From NCBI GenBank assembly GCA_034509495.1, contig CM067508.1, positions 25,871,886 to 25,935,885 on the forward strand: DNA of 64,000 nt. Direction: 5' to 3'. The DNA is from Acestrorhynchus altus. Lineage: Eukaryota; Chordata; Actinopteri; Characiformes; Acestrorhynchidae. The notes under the pieces were generated by a model. That model was not told the origin of the DNA. It ran no database searches and worked only from the letters and a program-made list of their open reading frames with translations. Both the position numbers and the translations under genes were made by a program. This document shows, piece after piece, positions 12,972 to 25,600 of this stretch (the first letter of the stretch is position 1; each line of letters opens with the position of its first letter).

Positions 12972-13384
12972 AGTACACAGATAGAACACTCCTCCAGAGT
13001 TTTTAATGGTGTGGGATTAGTTTTCAATCATAGGTGAGGCTTTGGGAGTCAAATGAGGAAAAATTGAGCTGAAGCAGATTTGGGATGTGAGGAGCTTGTG
13101 CTCAAAGGGTCGATGTTGCTGGATGTGCTCTGAATGCAGAAGCAGAAACCAGAGGCCCCAGTCTGCTTTGTCGACCTCCAGTCAATCAATGCTACATGTA
13201 TAAATCATATATGAACACTGAACCGAAGGTGTTTTTGTAAAACCTAAAGGCAAAACAGACCTTATGAACATTCTATGTTAATTGAATTATAGTTTCATTC
13301 ATGACTTTAATTATTCACTCTCGTGGTACATACCAATGGGAGAAATGTAGGGCAAGAATATGTGTGTGTTTTTATATATGTGTG

Positions 13385-13387
<3 letters not shown>

Positions 13388-13430
<43 letters not shown>

Positions 13431-13431
13431 G
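13388..13431 (+). repeat. (GT)n microsatellite
   Basis: GT run of about 44 bases. Confidence 0.95.
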
Positions 13432-14769
13432 GCACTGTCAAACAATGAGGAAGTCACAGATTTGTGAATGTGAGAAGTGTAAACCTAAGGGGTCGTGTGC
13501 TTAATTGCTGGTTCGTTCTGAGTCTGCTTCATTAAAGACGCGGCCGTCTCTCAGCACTCTCACTCTGGCCATTACAGATATACTAACCTGCGAAAGTGCT
13601 TTTCTGCCAAACATGGCATCAACACCCACTCTCAAACTGCCACACATTAAATAAACAAAGCTGCCCTGTCTCTCAGTGTGGCCTTCATCTCGCCTGCTGT
13701 GGGAATCTGGCCAGAAAGGGTGAGGATGACCTAATTGAGGGTGACTAAAGGTGTCCACTGTGCAAATGGCTGCGACCAAGTGCAGCTTTTATGCTTAAGT
13801 GCACTGATCGCTGTTACTGAGAGCATTACCTGGCATTTCAATTATCCCACTCGTTTAGCGTATATGTGTGAGCACCATTAATTATTCATTGTGTCTGAAA
13901 GTGTTGAAAATCTGCTCAAAGGCTTCCCTTTTAGACTCGCTGTGCTGTAGGTGTGTTCGTGTTTAATGTTAATGCGCTGTAATGCTCACTTCAGCGGCGG
14001 CAGGCTAAGACAGGCGTGGCGTCAGTGTGATTTACTGTGTGCTGCCGGGCTGTATATCACTGCTCCGCTGGATTTCTTATTCAGGAGGAGATCCTGCTGG
14101 ATATTTCATTCCATTAGAGGGGGAGCAAAATGTCAGCCGTCTCCTCCCGGTCCATGACTGCCATGTCTGACTCCATCCCCTCCCTCCACTTGTCTCTCTT
14201 ACAACAGATAGATGGAGAGAACATCTCACAACTCCATAGCCAACTGGGTCCTGCCAGTCAGTAGCACTTGTAAAGCAATATACTCATTCTCACACACACA
14301 CACACCACAGTGTACACTGTTCTTTCACTGTTACACACTCAACTACACAGTTTAGTGCAGCTGACAAGGATTGGGACTGCAAGTCCCCGAGGGCAGTTTG
14401 GACCTCTTTTTTAAAGGTGTTAAAGAATACATTTATGGAGCGTTTACGTTGTTATTTGATGTATAAATAGTATGTCACTGCTGTGCCTATCCTGCTATAC
14501 AAGCCTGTTGTTTATATCGATGAATGAAACGTTTTAACAGCAAAACCATTATAATTATTCTTGACATTTACCAGATAATGCCACTGTCCTATCAGTTTGA
14601 AGAGATTGTAGCTACTTAGCCGCAATCGTAGCCACTTTTCTAGGTTTAACTTTTAGCCTAATGCAGGTACTCTGTGGCTTTCACTTTGTTGAGAATTTGA
14701 GCTCCCCTTCTGTGGAAAACTATCCCAGGATAAACATTCTGGTTGATTCTAATAATATTCCACACAGTT

Positions 14770-14950
14770 TGAGGAACACAGGGTTATGGGTTCAGTCCTG
14801 GCTCTGGTGACTCTTTAGTGTGTTCTTGTTGTGGCCATGTGGGCCTACTCATATCGGTATCCATGGTTTGTAAATTGGCTGTGGTCAATTGCAGTTAGGT
14901 ATGTGTGTCTGCTCAGTGATTCTAGGTAGGTCCTAGAACAGGACAGACTT
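14770..14950 (+). repeat. Degraded copy of the dispersed repeat seen at 937-1330
   Basis: It shares the ggttcagtcctggctc-type start, a gtaaattggctgtgg motif, tgtgtgtctgctcagtg and gattctaggtaggtcc in the same order. It is strongly diverged. Confidence 0.45.
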
Positions 14951-15603
14951 TGCTGATTTTCCTGCTTTAAGAGACCTACCAAACAGGTATCAGGTGCAGG
15001 GAAAGCATATAACTGCACAAATCCAACACTTCAGCACTGGAATTGTCCACTCAGGCTCTAAACCCTCCACAATTCTGTCCAGGAAGAAGATGGATGGATG
15101 GACGATTATGACATATTGATGATCCAAGTTTAATGACGCTGTCAGATGTAATTGAAAATCTATAATAATACTTGTAATACAGATGGGTTTTACTCTGTAT
15201 GTCTCTAGTATGTTGTGTTGACCTGGCAAATGGGCATTAGTGGCAGTAGGTTTAGTGTCCCCCAATAGAATTCATTAGCACACACTAAAAGTTCATATGT
15301 CACCGTCTGGTGGGGAAAAACATGTTCAGCAGCAGATCCTGACAAGCCACTCAGAACTGAACAGACAGCCTACATTACATCTCCACTTCAGTATGGGTTA
15401 GACTACAGTGAAATCACTTTCCCTGTATGCCTGTGAGTGTGTTTTGTTCTGTCAGTGTGATGCAGGGAAGTTGAATGTACCTTCAGAGATATATATATAA
15501 TTGAAATGGATGTTTAGAAGAACATCTATATTAAGTCTATCAGTGCTGCTGAGTCGCATTTTTCACTGTATTTTGAATGAGATAGTGGCTTGCTTTGTAA
15601 TCA

Positions 15604-15606
<3 letters not shown>

Positions 15607-15664
<58 letters not shown>
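15607..15664 (+). repeat. (CT)n microsatellite acting as polypyrimidine tract
   Basis: This 58-base pure CT run ends 9 bases before tspan9 exon 15674-15865; only aatctgcag separates them. It must serve as the polypyrimidine tract of that acceptor. Confidence 0.95.
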
Positions 15665-15667
<3 letters not shown>

Positions 15668-15673
15668 CTGCAG

Positions 15674-15865
15674 TTGTGTGGCTGTGGGTTGTTGGGTGTA
15701 GGGATTTGGCTGGCTGTGTCTCAGGGCAGCTTTGCCACCTTCTCGCCCTCCTTCCCATCCCTCTCTGCTGCCAACCTGGTCATCGCCATAGGTGCCATTG
15801 TCATGGTGACCGGCTTCCTTGGTTGCTTGGGTGCCATCAAGGAAAACAAGTGCCTACTCCTGAGC
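15674..15865 (+). CDS. tspan9: tspan9 coding exon: end of TM1, small loop, TM2
   Basis: This 192-nt exon of 64 codons starts LCGCGLLGVG and ends KENKCLLLS. The acceptor is aatctgcag directly after a 58-bp (CT)n run; the donor is gtgagt. The usual tetraspanin SPSFPSLSAANL loop and GCLGAIKENK motif are present. Confidence 0.95.
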
Positions 15866-15887
15866 GTGAGTATACAACTAGCTATAA

Positions 15888-15920
<33 letters not shown>

Positions 15921-16371
15921 CACACACTCAATGAAACTATCCTGAAATGCACCGGCGCAGTAAACAGACCTGTGGCTGCTTTCTAATGTGTTATCTCTAA
16001 TTTCACTTGGCTGTTAAATTAATAAATTAATATGAATAAATAAACACTCGTTGCCCGAGTGCATTTTCAACTACATTCATTTTGGCTTAAATTGCTGTGC
16101 ACCCAGGCTTCGACTTCTTAAATGTTTTAAAAAGTCTTTATCCAGAACATCAAGGGCTTCAGAACAGTTTTAGCTCCAGGTGTGATATGAGCTATTGTTT
16201 GTCTTCTAAAGTCCCCAACTGAGCCACTCTCGCTAATGAGCTTAATGGAGCTAATGGAGCCGTCCATAACTCTCCAGGCTGATGAGGGTGGGATCAGAGC
16301 TGGAGCTGGGGGCTTGTCTCACTTCACTGGCAGAACCTTTCTAATAGCAAGGTTTTAAAGTGCTCTGCACA

Positions 16372-16407
<36 letters not shown>

Positions 16408-17146
16408 CTCTCATCCTATTAAGTATCTAGTACAAAGCCATCATCTCTTTTTAATAGAGGCAGTCATAGTCTAATTGAGAGAGCTTGTGACATTAAGGGC
16501 TTTTGTGTCACTTACAAGCCTGAATTATACATTGGTCAAGATGACTTTGTAATTTATTTAGTGACAAAGATTCCACCGTCATTGTAAGTTTTTATTTATT
16601 TATTTATTTTTATATCTTTTTAAAGTAAACAATATCTAAATTATCTTATTAGTTACATCCACATACATTTGCATAAAGACATTTTTGAGTAGCCTAGGAT
16701 CTCCTGAAAATAACGTCTGCCATGTGTAATTTTTTTTTTTAAGTGTACACATTTGACCCGCTCTGTCGTGCACACAGGAATTAGATCTCTGCATTTAACC
16801 CATCCTCACACAGTGATACATACACACTTGTGAATTCACACCAAGGGGACAGTGAGCACACATGCCCGGAGCGGTGGGCAGCCCTATCCTCAGCACCCAG
16901 GGAGCAGCTGGGAGTTCAGTGGCTTGCTCAAGGACACTTCAGTCATGTCCTGCAAGTTCAGGGATTTGAACCAGCGACCATCCAGTCACAAAGCTGGGTC
17001 CCTGATCACCAGGCCACAGCTGCTCCTAATGTTTTTAGACAAATAAAATAAAAATTGCCTCAGTGGATTAAAGGTTAACAGAGGGGAAAACATGAGACTA
17101 GATTTCAAATAAACACAGAGAGACGTACATTTCACCTATGAAATAG

Positions 17147-17196
<50 letters not shown>

Positions 17197-19606
17197 AGAG
17201 AGAAAGTGAAAGCGATGCACAAGAAGTGAGAGTTTTGTTTATGAATCACTCAGCTTCTCTATGCAACCCAAACCAGCAATCACATGAGCGGAGTCAGGGT
17301 CTCAGGCAGCAGAGCTGATATTTTAATACCATTTCTCAGCACTTAAGCCTCTTAATAAAATAATAAATAATAATAAAATAATACTTATTAGATAGAGCTG
17401 GTGTATATTTGAATTCTATGACCTTTTGGGGGGCCCTGCTCTGCGTGCAGTATCTCTGAGAAAGCAAGATGAGACATTAGAACTGGGTGGCATCCTGTAG
17501 GGTTTGGAGATGAGAGATCAGCCGGCTGCTTCTGATGTGCTTTAGCTGTGTGTTACAGCACAGTGGAGGAAACACACAGTGATGAACTCAGAGACCTGCA
17601 ATGTTCTCAACTTTATATCCACTCCTGTATTTCACATGTAAAATTAAATGTAACAGAAGGGCAAGCAGAAGAGTGTGACACTTGGCTAGCATGACAGAGG
17701 ACATGAAGGACAAGAGGGACTGGTCAGGCGGGCTGGCTCTGTAGTTGGCATGAAGCTGGACTTTCTGGACATTATGGATGATGCCACTCACTCTCTGCAC
17801 ACCGTCATCAGCTACTAGAGGAGCCTGTTCAGTGACAATCTGCTTCTTCGCAAGTGTAGGACCAATCGCCATGTCTAACTGCCAATAGACCAATACACTT
17901 AAAATGAGACTGTTTGTCTCTCACACCATCAGACTGTACAACTCCTCTCTGGGGGTGGAGGGGTAACAGGAGCACAGAGGATGGCAAGGAGCAGTAAACA
18001 GCAGTAACCTGTAAGCTGACCACCACAACACAATCGGACTATATGCAATAATAGATAAACAAGTGCAATAATAATGTGCAATACCCCTCGAATTGGACTT
18101 TGCATATACTCTCCATATAATATATTCTCTATTTTTTCTACATTATTTTATTATATTTTATAAATTATATTTCATTATATTATTATTATTATTACTTTCT
18201 TTTGTTTTTAGTGTAATGATGCTGCTGCTGGAAGCTTAATTTCCCAGAGGAAACCCTCCCAAAGGGATCAATAAAGTTCTATCTATCTATCTGTCTATGA
18301 AAATACATATTGGTGAGCCATTTTAGACTTCGTCTCCAGTGGTACAGGCTGTAATTTTTGTTATTAAAACATTGTGTATTATAATATCTCTGTAATGCAG
18401 ATTTTTCTAGTAGAAATTCTATTTTCAAATATTGGTTGTGGAATTTACTAAAGATACCAGGTCTGCACATCAGTAAAGCCATTCTGAGTGGTAATTTTCT
18501 AATTTCGACTCTTCGTTTATTATTGATTTACCTGGAATCTCATTCTCTCTTAACATAATTACATTTTACTTGTAAAAACTGACACTGCAATGTCTGTAAA
18601 GTAATAGAAATCTTAGTTTCAGATCAAATAGGAAGTTTTCACTAGTAGTACTATCTACAGTTTCTTATTTATACATTTATTTACTTATTTGTGGTTTTGT
18701 TTGTTTTTATTCATTTATTTATTTGGTAGAAACTCGTTTTTTTGACAAATAAAACCTTAAAAATCTCATGTTGTCAGTAACTATTATTATTACTTCTTTA
18801 AATCTGAACTATATTAAACAATATTAAACCATATTATAAATATGTGAGGTATAAATTCGAGATATCCTGAATTGGCATTAGCTCTAGACAGACTTCATTT
18901 ACAGATATGGACCTGGACTCTTAACCTGGTGTTACTGGTCAAGAGTTCCAGTGTAGATATCTGCGAGTACAATTTCAAAAGTAGTGGTGTCTCTGGTAAT
19001 GCTAACTCAGCATTCCATTAAAGATATGTCATCCCGGAAAGATGACCTATCAGAATGGATTATAAATCTGTATGTAGATCTAAAATTATTATTAGTAATA
19101 ATTTCATACTTCTAAAATGAGAATTTGAAATAGTAAAACCGCATTACAGAGTGCCTGAATATTTTGGCATAGTAAAATTGAGTTACAACTTGAATCACAG
19201 GTGGTATTTAATAAAACAACATACACATTCAAATATAGTTGGCTCCGACCATCAGCTTGTAAATACATTGGCAACACCAACATTTTCCCTCTAATGATGA
19301 GGAAACAGAGCAGTAAACTAATCATTTGAAACTGTCAGTGCAGGGATTCAATAAACAAGCATCTTAAGGGCTTTCAGCTGGGCCAAAGCTGTAGCTCTTC
19401 TGCGTCCAGACAGCTCTGATCAGTAGAATGATGAATGGGAAGCAAATCAGACCCTCAGTGTGCTAATGTTTACGGCCTGACAGGCGAATGCTCTATAGAA
19501 GGTTGGGTAAATATTTAGCAGAAAGAGAGAAACGGAGCACTAGAGAGTGAAGGAGTGTGTTTGGAGGAGGGATGATTCATGTGCACGGATCTCCTACACT
19601 TGTTTC

Positions 19607-19646
<40 letters not shown>

Positions 19647-22600
19647 ATCCTCCTTCCTTTCTAATCACTCATTGGCTTTTTCTGTTCTTTCTGTTTACAG
19701 TTCTTCATTGTCTTGCTGATTATTTTGCTGGCAGAGCTGATCTTGCTCATCCTCTTCTTCGTGTATTCGAATAAGGTAAGCACTTTGACAAATTTCACTT
19801 CCCGCCAGCGTATGAACAGTAATGAACATTCTCCTAAACAAGCTTTTAGATCTAAGCAAATAATTTGCACTATATTAATCAAAGGCTCCCTGAAAGACCA
19901 TATGCACCCATTTCCTTTCCCACACATTTTCATCCCAACGTACACTGCTAGAAATAATGTTGCTTCAATGGTATTTTGGGTGATTTCATAAAAGGGCCAC
20001 TTTGGTTCAGTAAAGACCCGTGTGATTTAGATGTGTGAGAAAACCAATGAATTGGTAACTGACCTTTACATCAAGATCTTTAGACCATTAAATGGTTCTC
20101 ATACAGCACTTTTATTAACATGGGGCATCGTTCACCACTATCTTCTTAAGAATTGTCTTTAGGTATTGAGAAATTTTTAACAAGTAATAAATGTGCTCTT
20201 ATATGTTGGAGCCCCCTGCCTATTTCTCTGCCTATTGCTCTGCCTATTGCTCTGCCGAACTTGCTGTAAGACAGCTGCCCCTTCTGTTCAAATGAAAGGT
20301 CACGGGTTGTCCTACACAATGGAGCCTGATCTTGGCCAGTTGGCACTGAGTAATTGGAGTTAGGCTTATTCTTAGAGCACATCTCTATTTTGCTCTTCGG
20401 GTCCAGTCTCTTCCAAGCCTTTCCCATGCCCTCTCCCACTTAAACCAGAGGCTGCTGGAATGTACAGGACTGTAGTGTGTGACCTTTTGACATCACCCAA
20501 GATTACTATCCATCAGCAGTGTGAGTGGGTTCCCTGTCCTCCTTTGATAAAGCCACAAGTGCACAAACGTGCTCTGCCAAAGTGACTTAGCACCAAAGTC
20601 TGGGTACTGCTGAAGACTATTAGGGTTGGGCATCCCCTTATTTCATATCAATATCAAACAGTCTCAAAATGTATACAGTTTTACAGATAGTGTCACTTTA
20701 GTGCCGTGTCATTCTGCTTCATGTCACTTAAAAAAGAGAGATGAAAAGTATAGTTTGCTCTGTTATCAACTAAGTGATCAGTTAAGTGAGTGAACATTGT
20801 CATTCAATAAAGGCTCAAACTGATAACGCTTATTTGCCTTGCATTACTTTTTCAATATGTTATTTTTGGTGCATTTCTAAAAATGATTATTATGATTTTA
20901 GTTTGAACACGATTGATTTCAAAATGTTTACTTATACAATTTTCTTTAATGATTTGTATGATTTAAAGTGGCATTACCAACCCACTATGGACCACTGCCT
21001 TCCCCTGAGAGAGTGTTTCCTCGGGGGGCTCACTGGTGGTCCCTGGCTCACAGGCTGAGAGACCCCATAAATCTAATTACTGCTAATAAAACTGTGCTGA
21101 AAATTGGCAGAAAAGGTTAGGAAAAGGTCTGGTTAGCATTAGATTATCTAGCATAATATTGTTTGTCATGGAACACATTCAGTTCTGAATCTTCACTAAT
21201 AGAAGTTGAAATGATAATGACTCAAATCTGAACGAGTTGAATATGAACCTTTTATTACATCTGCAGCTCAGTAGCTGATGTTTGTTTAGTGGCACACAGT
21301 GCAGTAGTAACTGGTGTTGGAGTGACAGAAAGTTGAAATGTTGTGTTTGGACTTGGCTTAGCCTAGTTTATTTTCAGTAAATCTGGAAACAGTTGTCAGT
21401 ATGTGAACTGGAAGTCAGAACTGATTTGGTCATTTCATGCGAGTGGTATCTGTATCCTGATTAGACCTGAACATGCAATTCAGGGTTAATGTCCTGAGTC
21501 GTGAGTCTACAGAGTCTTACCATTCAGTTGCATCCATTAGGTCGTATATGACTCACATCCGGAGTTACGAGGCCTCTCGCCATGTCTAACTGGTGAATTT
21601 GTGTGTCTGACATCTACATCTCATCTACAGTTGGTCAACTTGTGTCTGTCTATATATAGTGTGAAAAACGGACCAATGAACTTACATGTCACATCAGATT
21701 CAGATGGTCTCTAAGTCACATGAGGCCTCATTACAGAGAGAGCTGAGATTATTCTGAACATTTCAATATGAAGCTGGTCTGAATTTAAGAAGATATGCCC
21801 AAATCGAGAAATTAACCTTAGATCCTAGATGGTTAACCCCATGCAGTTATACATGGTAGTCAAATGCATCTCCAGGCTGAAATCTGATTGCTGTCTAGGA
21901 TGGAATATGCAGATCTGCTCATAATGCAGCAATCAGTTGTTTATTTCTTCAATTTCTTCTTGTGATTGTTGCTTAAAAAATTGCAATAAAAAAAAACAGG
22001 GGAAGGGAACAGTTTCAGCAGTCTATGTTGATGAGAAAGAGTTTTTGTCATACTGAGGAGGAATTTCAATGATATTGGGAGGAGTTCTGGTTGTTGAATG
22101 TGTCTTGGAGAGACAGATGTGTTTGCACTGTTATAATGTGGGTCAATGCATTTCAGATGACCTGCTTGATTGCGTGATTGGATTTGTATGCGTTTAGAAG
22201 GCATCTTGAATGTAATTGCCTTTTTTGTGGCTTGGCCTTATTTCGATATTTTCCTGATACTAAAGACCAGTGAAGTGACCAGGTGTAAACAGGTTCTGAC
22301 TCTGATATGTTTACTGCTGTTATGTTGCGTTAGATTAAATAAATGTCTTATTATATAAATGATAATTGAGAGCCAATTAAACTACTGACAGTTCACCATT
22401 GGCCATCCTATCAGTCAATAAAGAGCTGTTTAAGCAATACTAGCAATCGGCTTCCAAAAATGACCACCGACACTGAAATTTACTTATCGATCAAGCTTTG
22501 CTAAAGACTTTCTGGGAGGTTATCATTGCCTGCATCGCCTGCTTGTCTCTCAGTGGGAAAGCTAAAGTAATTCACTTACCCACAATCTATTTAGAGATGA

Positions 22601-25600
22601 GGATCTGCGTGTCTCTGAGGCATGCTCTATCAGTGGGAAATACTGTACACCCCACAGCCTTATCTTAGCTTATAAGTCACTCTCAGCTTCAGGCCGCAGC
22701 CAGGCTGTGCACTGCTGCGTTTCAGAAAACAACACTTGTTTTTCAAGCTTGAGCTTTCTTAACACCTGATAAAAGACAATGTTTCAGGTGTGTATTTCTT
22801 TCTTCCTTTGTGCTTTTATGTGTATATCTTTCTAACCATCTGACACTGCGCACTAGGATTGTTACCAATCACGGTACAGATCATATCACGGATCAGGTCG
22901 TTTTAGAGCTGAGCAAAATAAAGGATGCAAATATTGTTTTACAGACACATTACATGTGTGGCCATGCTTAATGTGTTGCCATTCTCATGTTCAGTGATTC
23001 TCTAATATGACGATTAGACCTATACGACAATAGTCTTTTTGTTGTGTTGGCTGTCAGGCTGTTTGCTCTGCTGTGATACTGGGTTGAGATATACTTTTAG
23101 TGTGGTATGAAAAAGTCTCTCCCGCACAACTAATTGTTTTACACATTTTATAAGTAGTCGTGACTTAATTTGAGTCAGATATATTTAAAAAAAAAATTGC
23201 CAGACTGATGAAATGAAATCCAATAGAGTATTTATGCATCTGTGCACAAGGTGTGTTTACATCTAGTGGTTGAACAAGGAACTGCAGGAACTATCTTTGC
23301 ATTAAGCTTCTGTAATTTTTAACACAAAAAATATAAATCATGTGTAGTCTCACAGATCAGCTTTTAGGATCAGCTTAGCTAGATCAATATCATCTGATAA
23401 ATATGGCATATTGGGCTGAAAATGGACACCCTTGTCATGTGGGATTACATACTACCTAACCACATACATACACTATACGGACAAAAGTATTGGGACATCT
23501 GCATTATCAGTGTTTCTTCCAATGGTATTAAAAGATTTTATCCTGCTGTTGAAGTAACTACACTCCAATGAAGCCTTTCTATTTGATTTTGGAGCTCTCC
23601 TGTAAGAATTTGATTGCATTCAACAGCAAGACCATTAGTGAGGTCAGGATGTTGGATGATCGCTACCCTACCCCCGAATATGTTCATATTTATTTGCAAC
23701 AGAGAGTCCTATACTACCATTCCAGTAGAATCCAGTCCAGTACTTCTCTACAGGGACATGATAAACTGAGTTTGTGCATTTGCACATCTGGGTCAGCAAT
23801 TGGTGCACCTTGATATAGCTGAAAATATTAATTAGAAAGGGTGTCCTCAAACACTTGAACATATAATGCATGTTGCTTCGTGCATACAGCGTTCAGCATT
23901 GTAGTTAGATCCAGCACATGATCAGAATGCATCAGTGCAGATTAGGCCATGTTCCTATCTTTCTCACCACATATTGAAAGATAAAGTGATTACCAAGTAT
24001 CTGTCTCTTTATTAGCCTTTAAATTCCACTCAGTTGTCTGCCAGCCAAGAGCAGAGTGGGGCTAGTTAATCACTTGTGTCATTCACAGAGACCCAGTAGC
24101 ACTCTGGCCTGTGTAACCCAGCATGATCAGACATATATGATAACCAGAGAAGGTCAGAGCAGACAGGAGTAGAGATGGGCTTGGACAGATTTGAATCCAT
24201 CAGGAAGAGTCACAAAGCCTTTCATTTCTTGTCCATCATCTTTAGAGCTTCAGTTCAGACCTCTCTGAGTCAGCCATCAGAGGAATCCTTAATTCAGCCA
24301 CTCATTTGATCTCCAAATCACAAGGCATTCATTATCACAGCTGCGGGAAGGATAAACTGGCAGCATATAAAAGGGCCGTCAACAGAAAGCATTGATGCCA
24401 CCTTACACACTTCAAACCAAGGTGGTGATTACTTAATTATGGACACTTTCGTTTGCACTCAGAGCACACCAGGAGTGGGAGAAGATGAGCTAGAGGCATC
24501 AACCGCTGACAGTCACAATCCCTTCTTATTTGCCTCTGCCACAGATGTTCTCCTTCTCCTCCTCAGTGATGTTAGTCTTGCCTGCAGGTGTATTAGACAG
24601 ATGCAGGTACAGTCAGTCCCCTACCTCATGGAACTCACTCTGTAGATTACCGTGTTGCCCACTGCACACACACACACACACCCACACACATACACACACA
24701 AACAGAGCCACACTCAGGCCCTGTAGTGACCTGCCATCTGACTGCAGCAGATGGTGGAGGCCAGGCACCAGATTAGAGCATCCGTCTTTATGCCTATGAC
24801 CTCATTCCAGCGTGCGTGGCGCAGGACCCCAGCCAAATGAAGCCATATTAGCTGATTTGAGGAAAGCACGCTAGTGTGGCGCTTTCTGCAGGGAGCCCGC
24901 AGACAGATGAGGGGTATTACCGGAGTAGCGCTCCTATGGCTGTTAGGCCAGAGTGGCAGCAGAGTAATGTAGCGCAGTGACCGGCACTGTTTAGACACTA
25001 ATGCAATGCCATTAATGCAGTGGAAGTAGTGGAATTTTGGGAAATGTAGCCTTGCAAGCACATACACACTACACACACAGTGCTATGTACACAAGTAATA
25101 AGGCCCTGGTAGTGGAGATCCCATCTCATTTGCTCAATAAGTGCAGAGACCTAATGTCTGATTTTGTTGGAAAATTGATTCATTGCTCAGATTCCGTGTT
25201 CTGCAACCACTTCTACGGGCTTTGTTAGGGCTGCCATAATTATGTTTGGAGTTCAGTATTTTACACTGACATATTTACACTTAAATAGTTGCACTTCAAT
25301 ATATTTAAAAACATTTAAATGCATTTAGGCAAACAAAATTGTCTAAATGCAAAGAGAACACTTGACAACAAAGCAAGAGGGCAAGTGAAGAAACTAAGTG
25401 AGAAAAGGGAAAAAATAGGTCAAACATATAAATAGCAAGCAGAGAAATAATGCCCGCTGGCTGCACAGTGGCAATACTTCACAAAGAAACAAATAAACCA
25501 GTATATAGAGCAACGAGAATCAGCTGTAAACATTCTATTATAATAGCATTTTGTGGATGGACATGAGGGTGAACAGGGATTGGCGTCCAGGTCGACGTGA

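Larger units (their letters stand above)
1..15673 (+). other. Presumed 5' intron of tspan9
   Basis: No tetraspanin first exon or other gene was recognised here. Repeats are listed separately. Between them, 1584-3090, 5151-7880, 8070-9630, 11113-12050 and 13432-14760 are ordinary low-GC non-coding DNA in which I see nothing definite. A degraded hAT-like end may lie near 8600-8700 (gcttgagaaccgctg). Confidence 0.5.
15866..19700 (+). other. tspan9 intron after the TM2 exon
   Basis: It holds a (CA)n run at 15888-15928, (CT)n runs at 16374-16404, 17150-17187 and 19609-19642, a SINE at 16742-17026 and a LINE 3' end at 17590-18298. From 18300 to 19540 I see only AT-rich non-coding DNA. Confidence 0.8.

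Noticed and set aside
11916..13037. 373-codon Ser/Leu-rich open frame on +
   Set aside because: It is the translation of (CT)n microsatellites and C/T-rich DNA, with overlapping similar frames in other phases. No domain, no splice logic.
24714..25076. 120-codon open frame on -
   Set aside because: Lies deep in a tspan9 intron, has no recognisable domain and partly covers a CA repeat.
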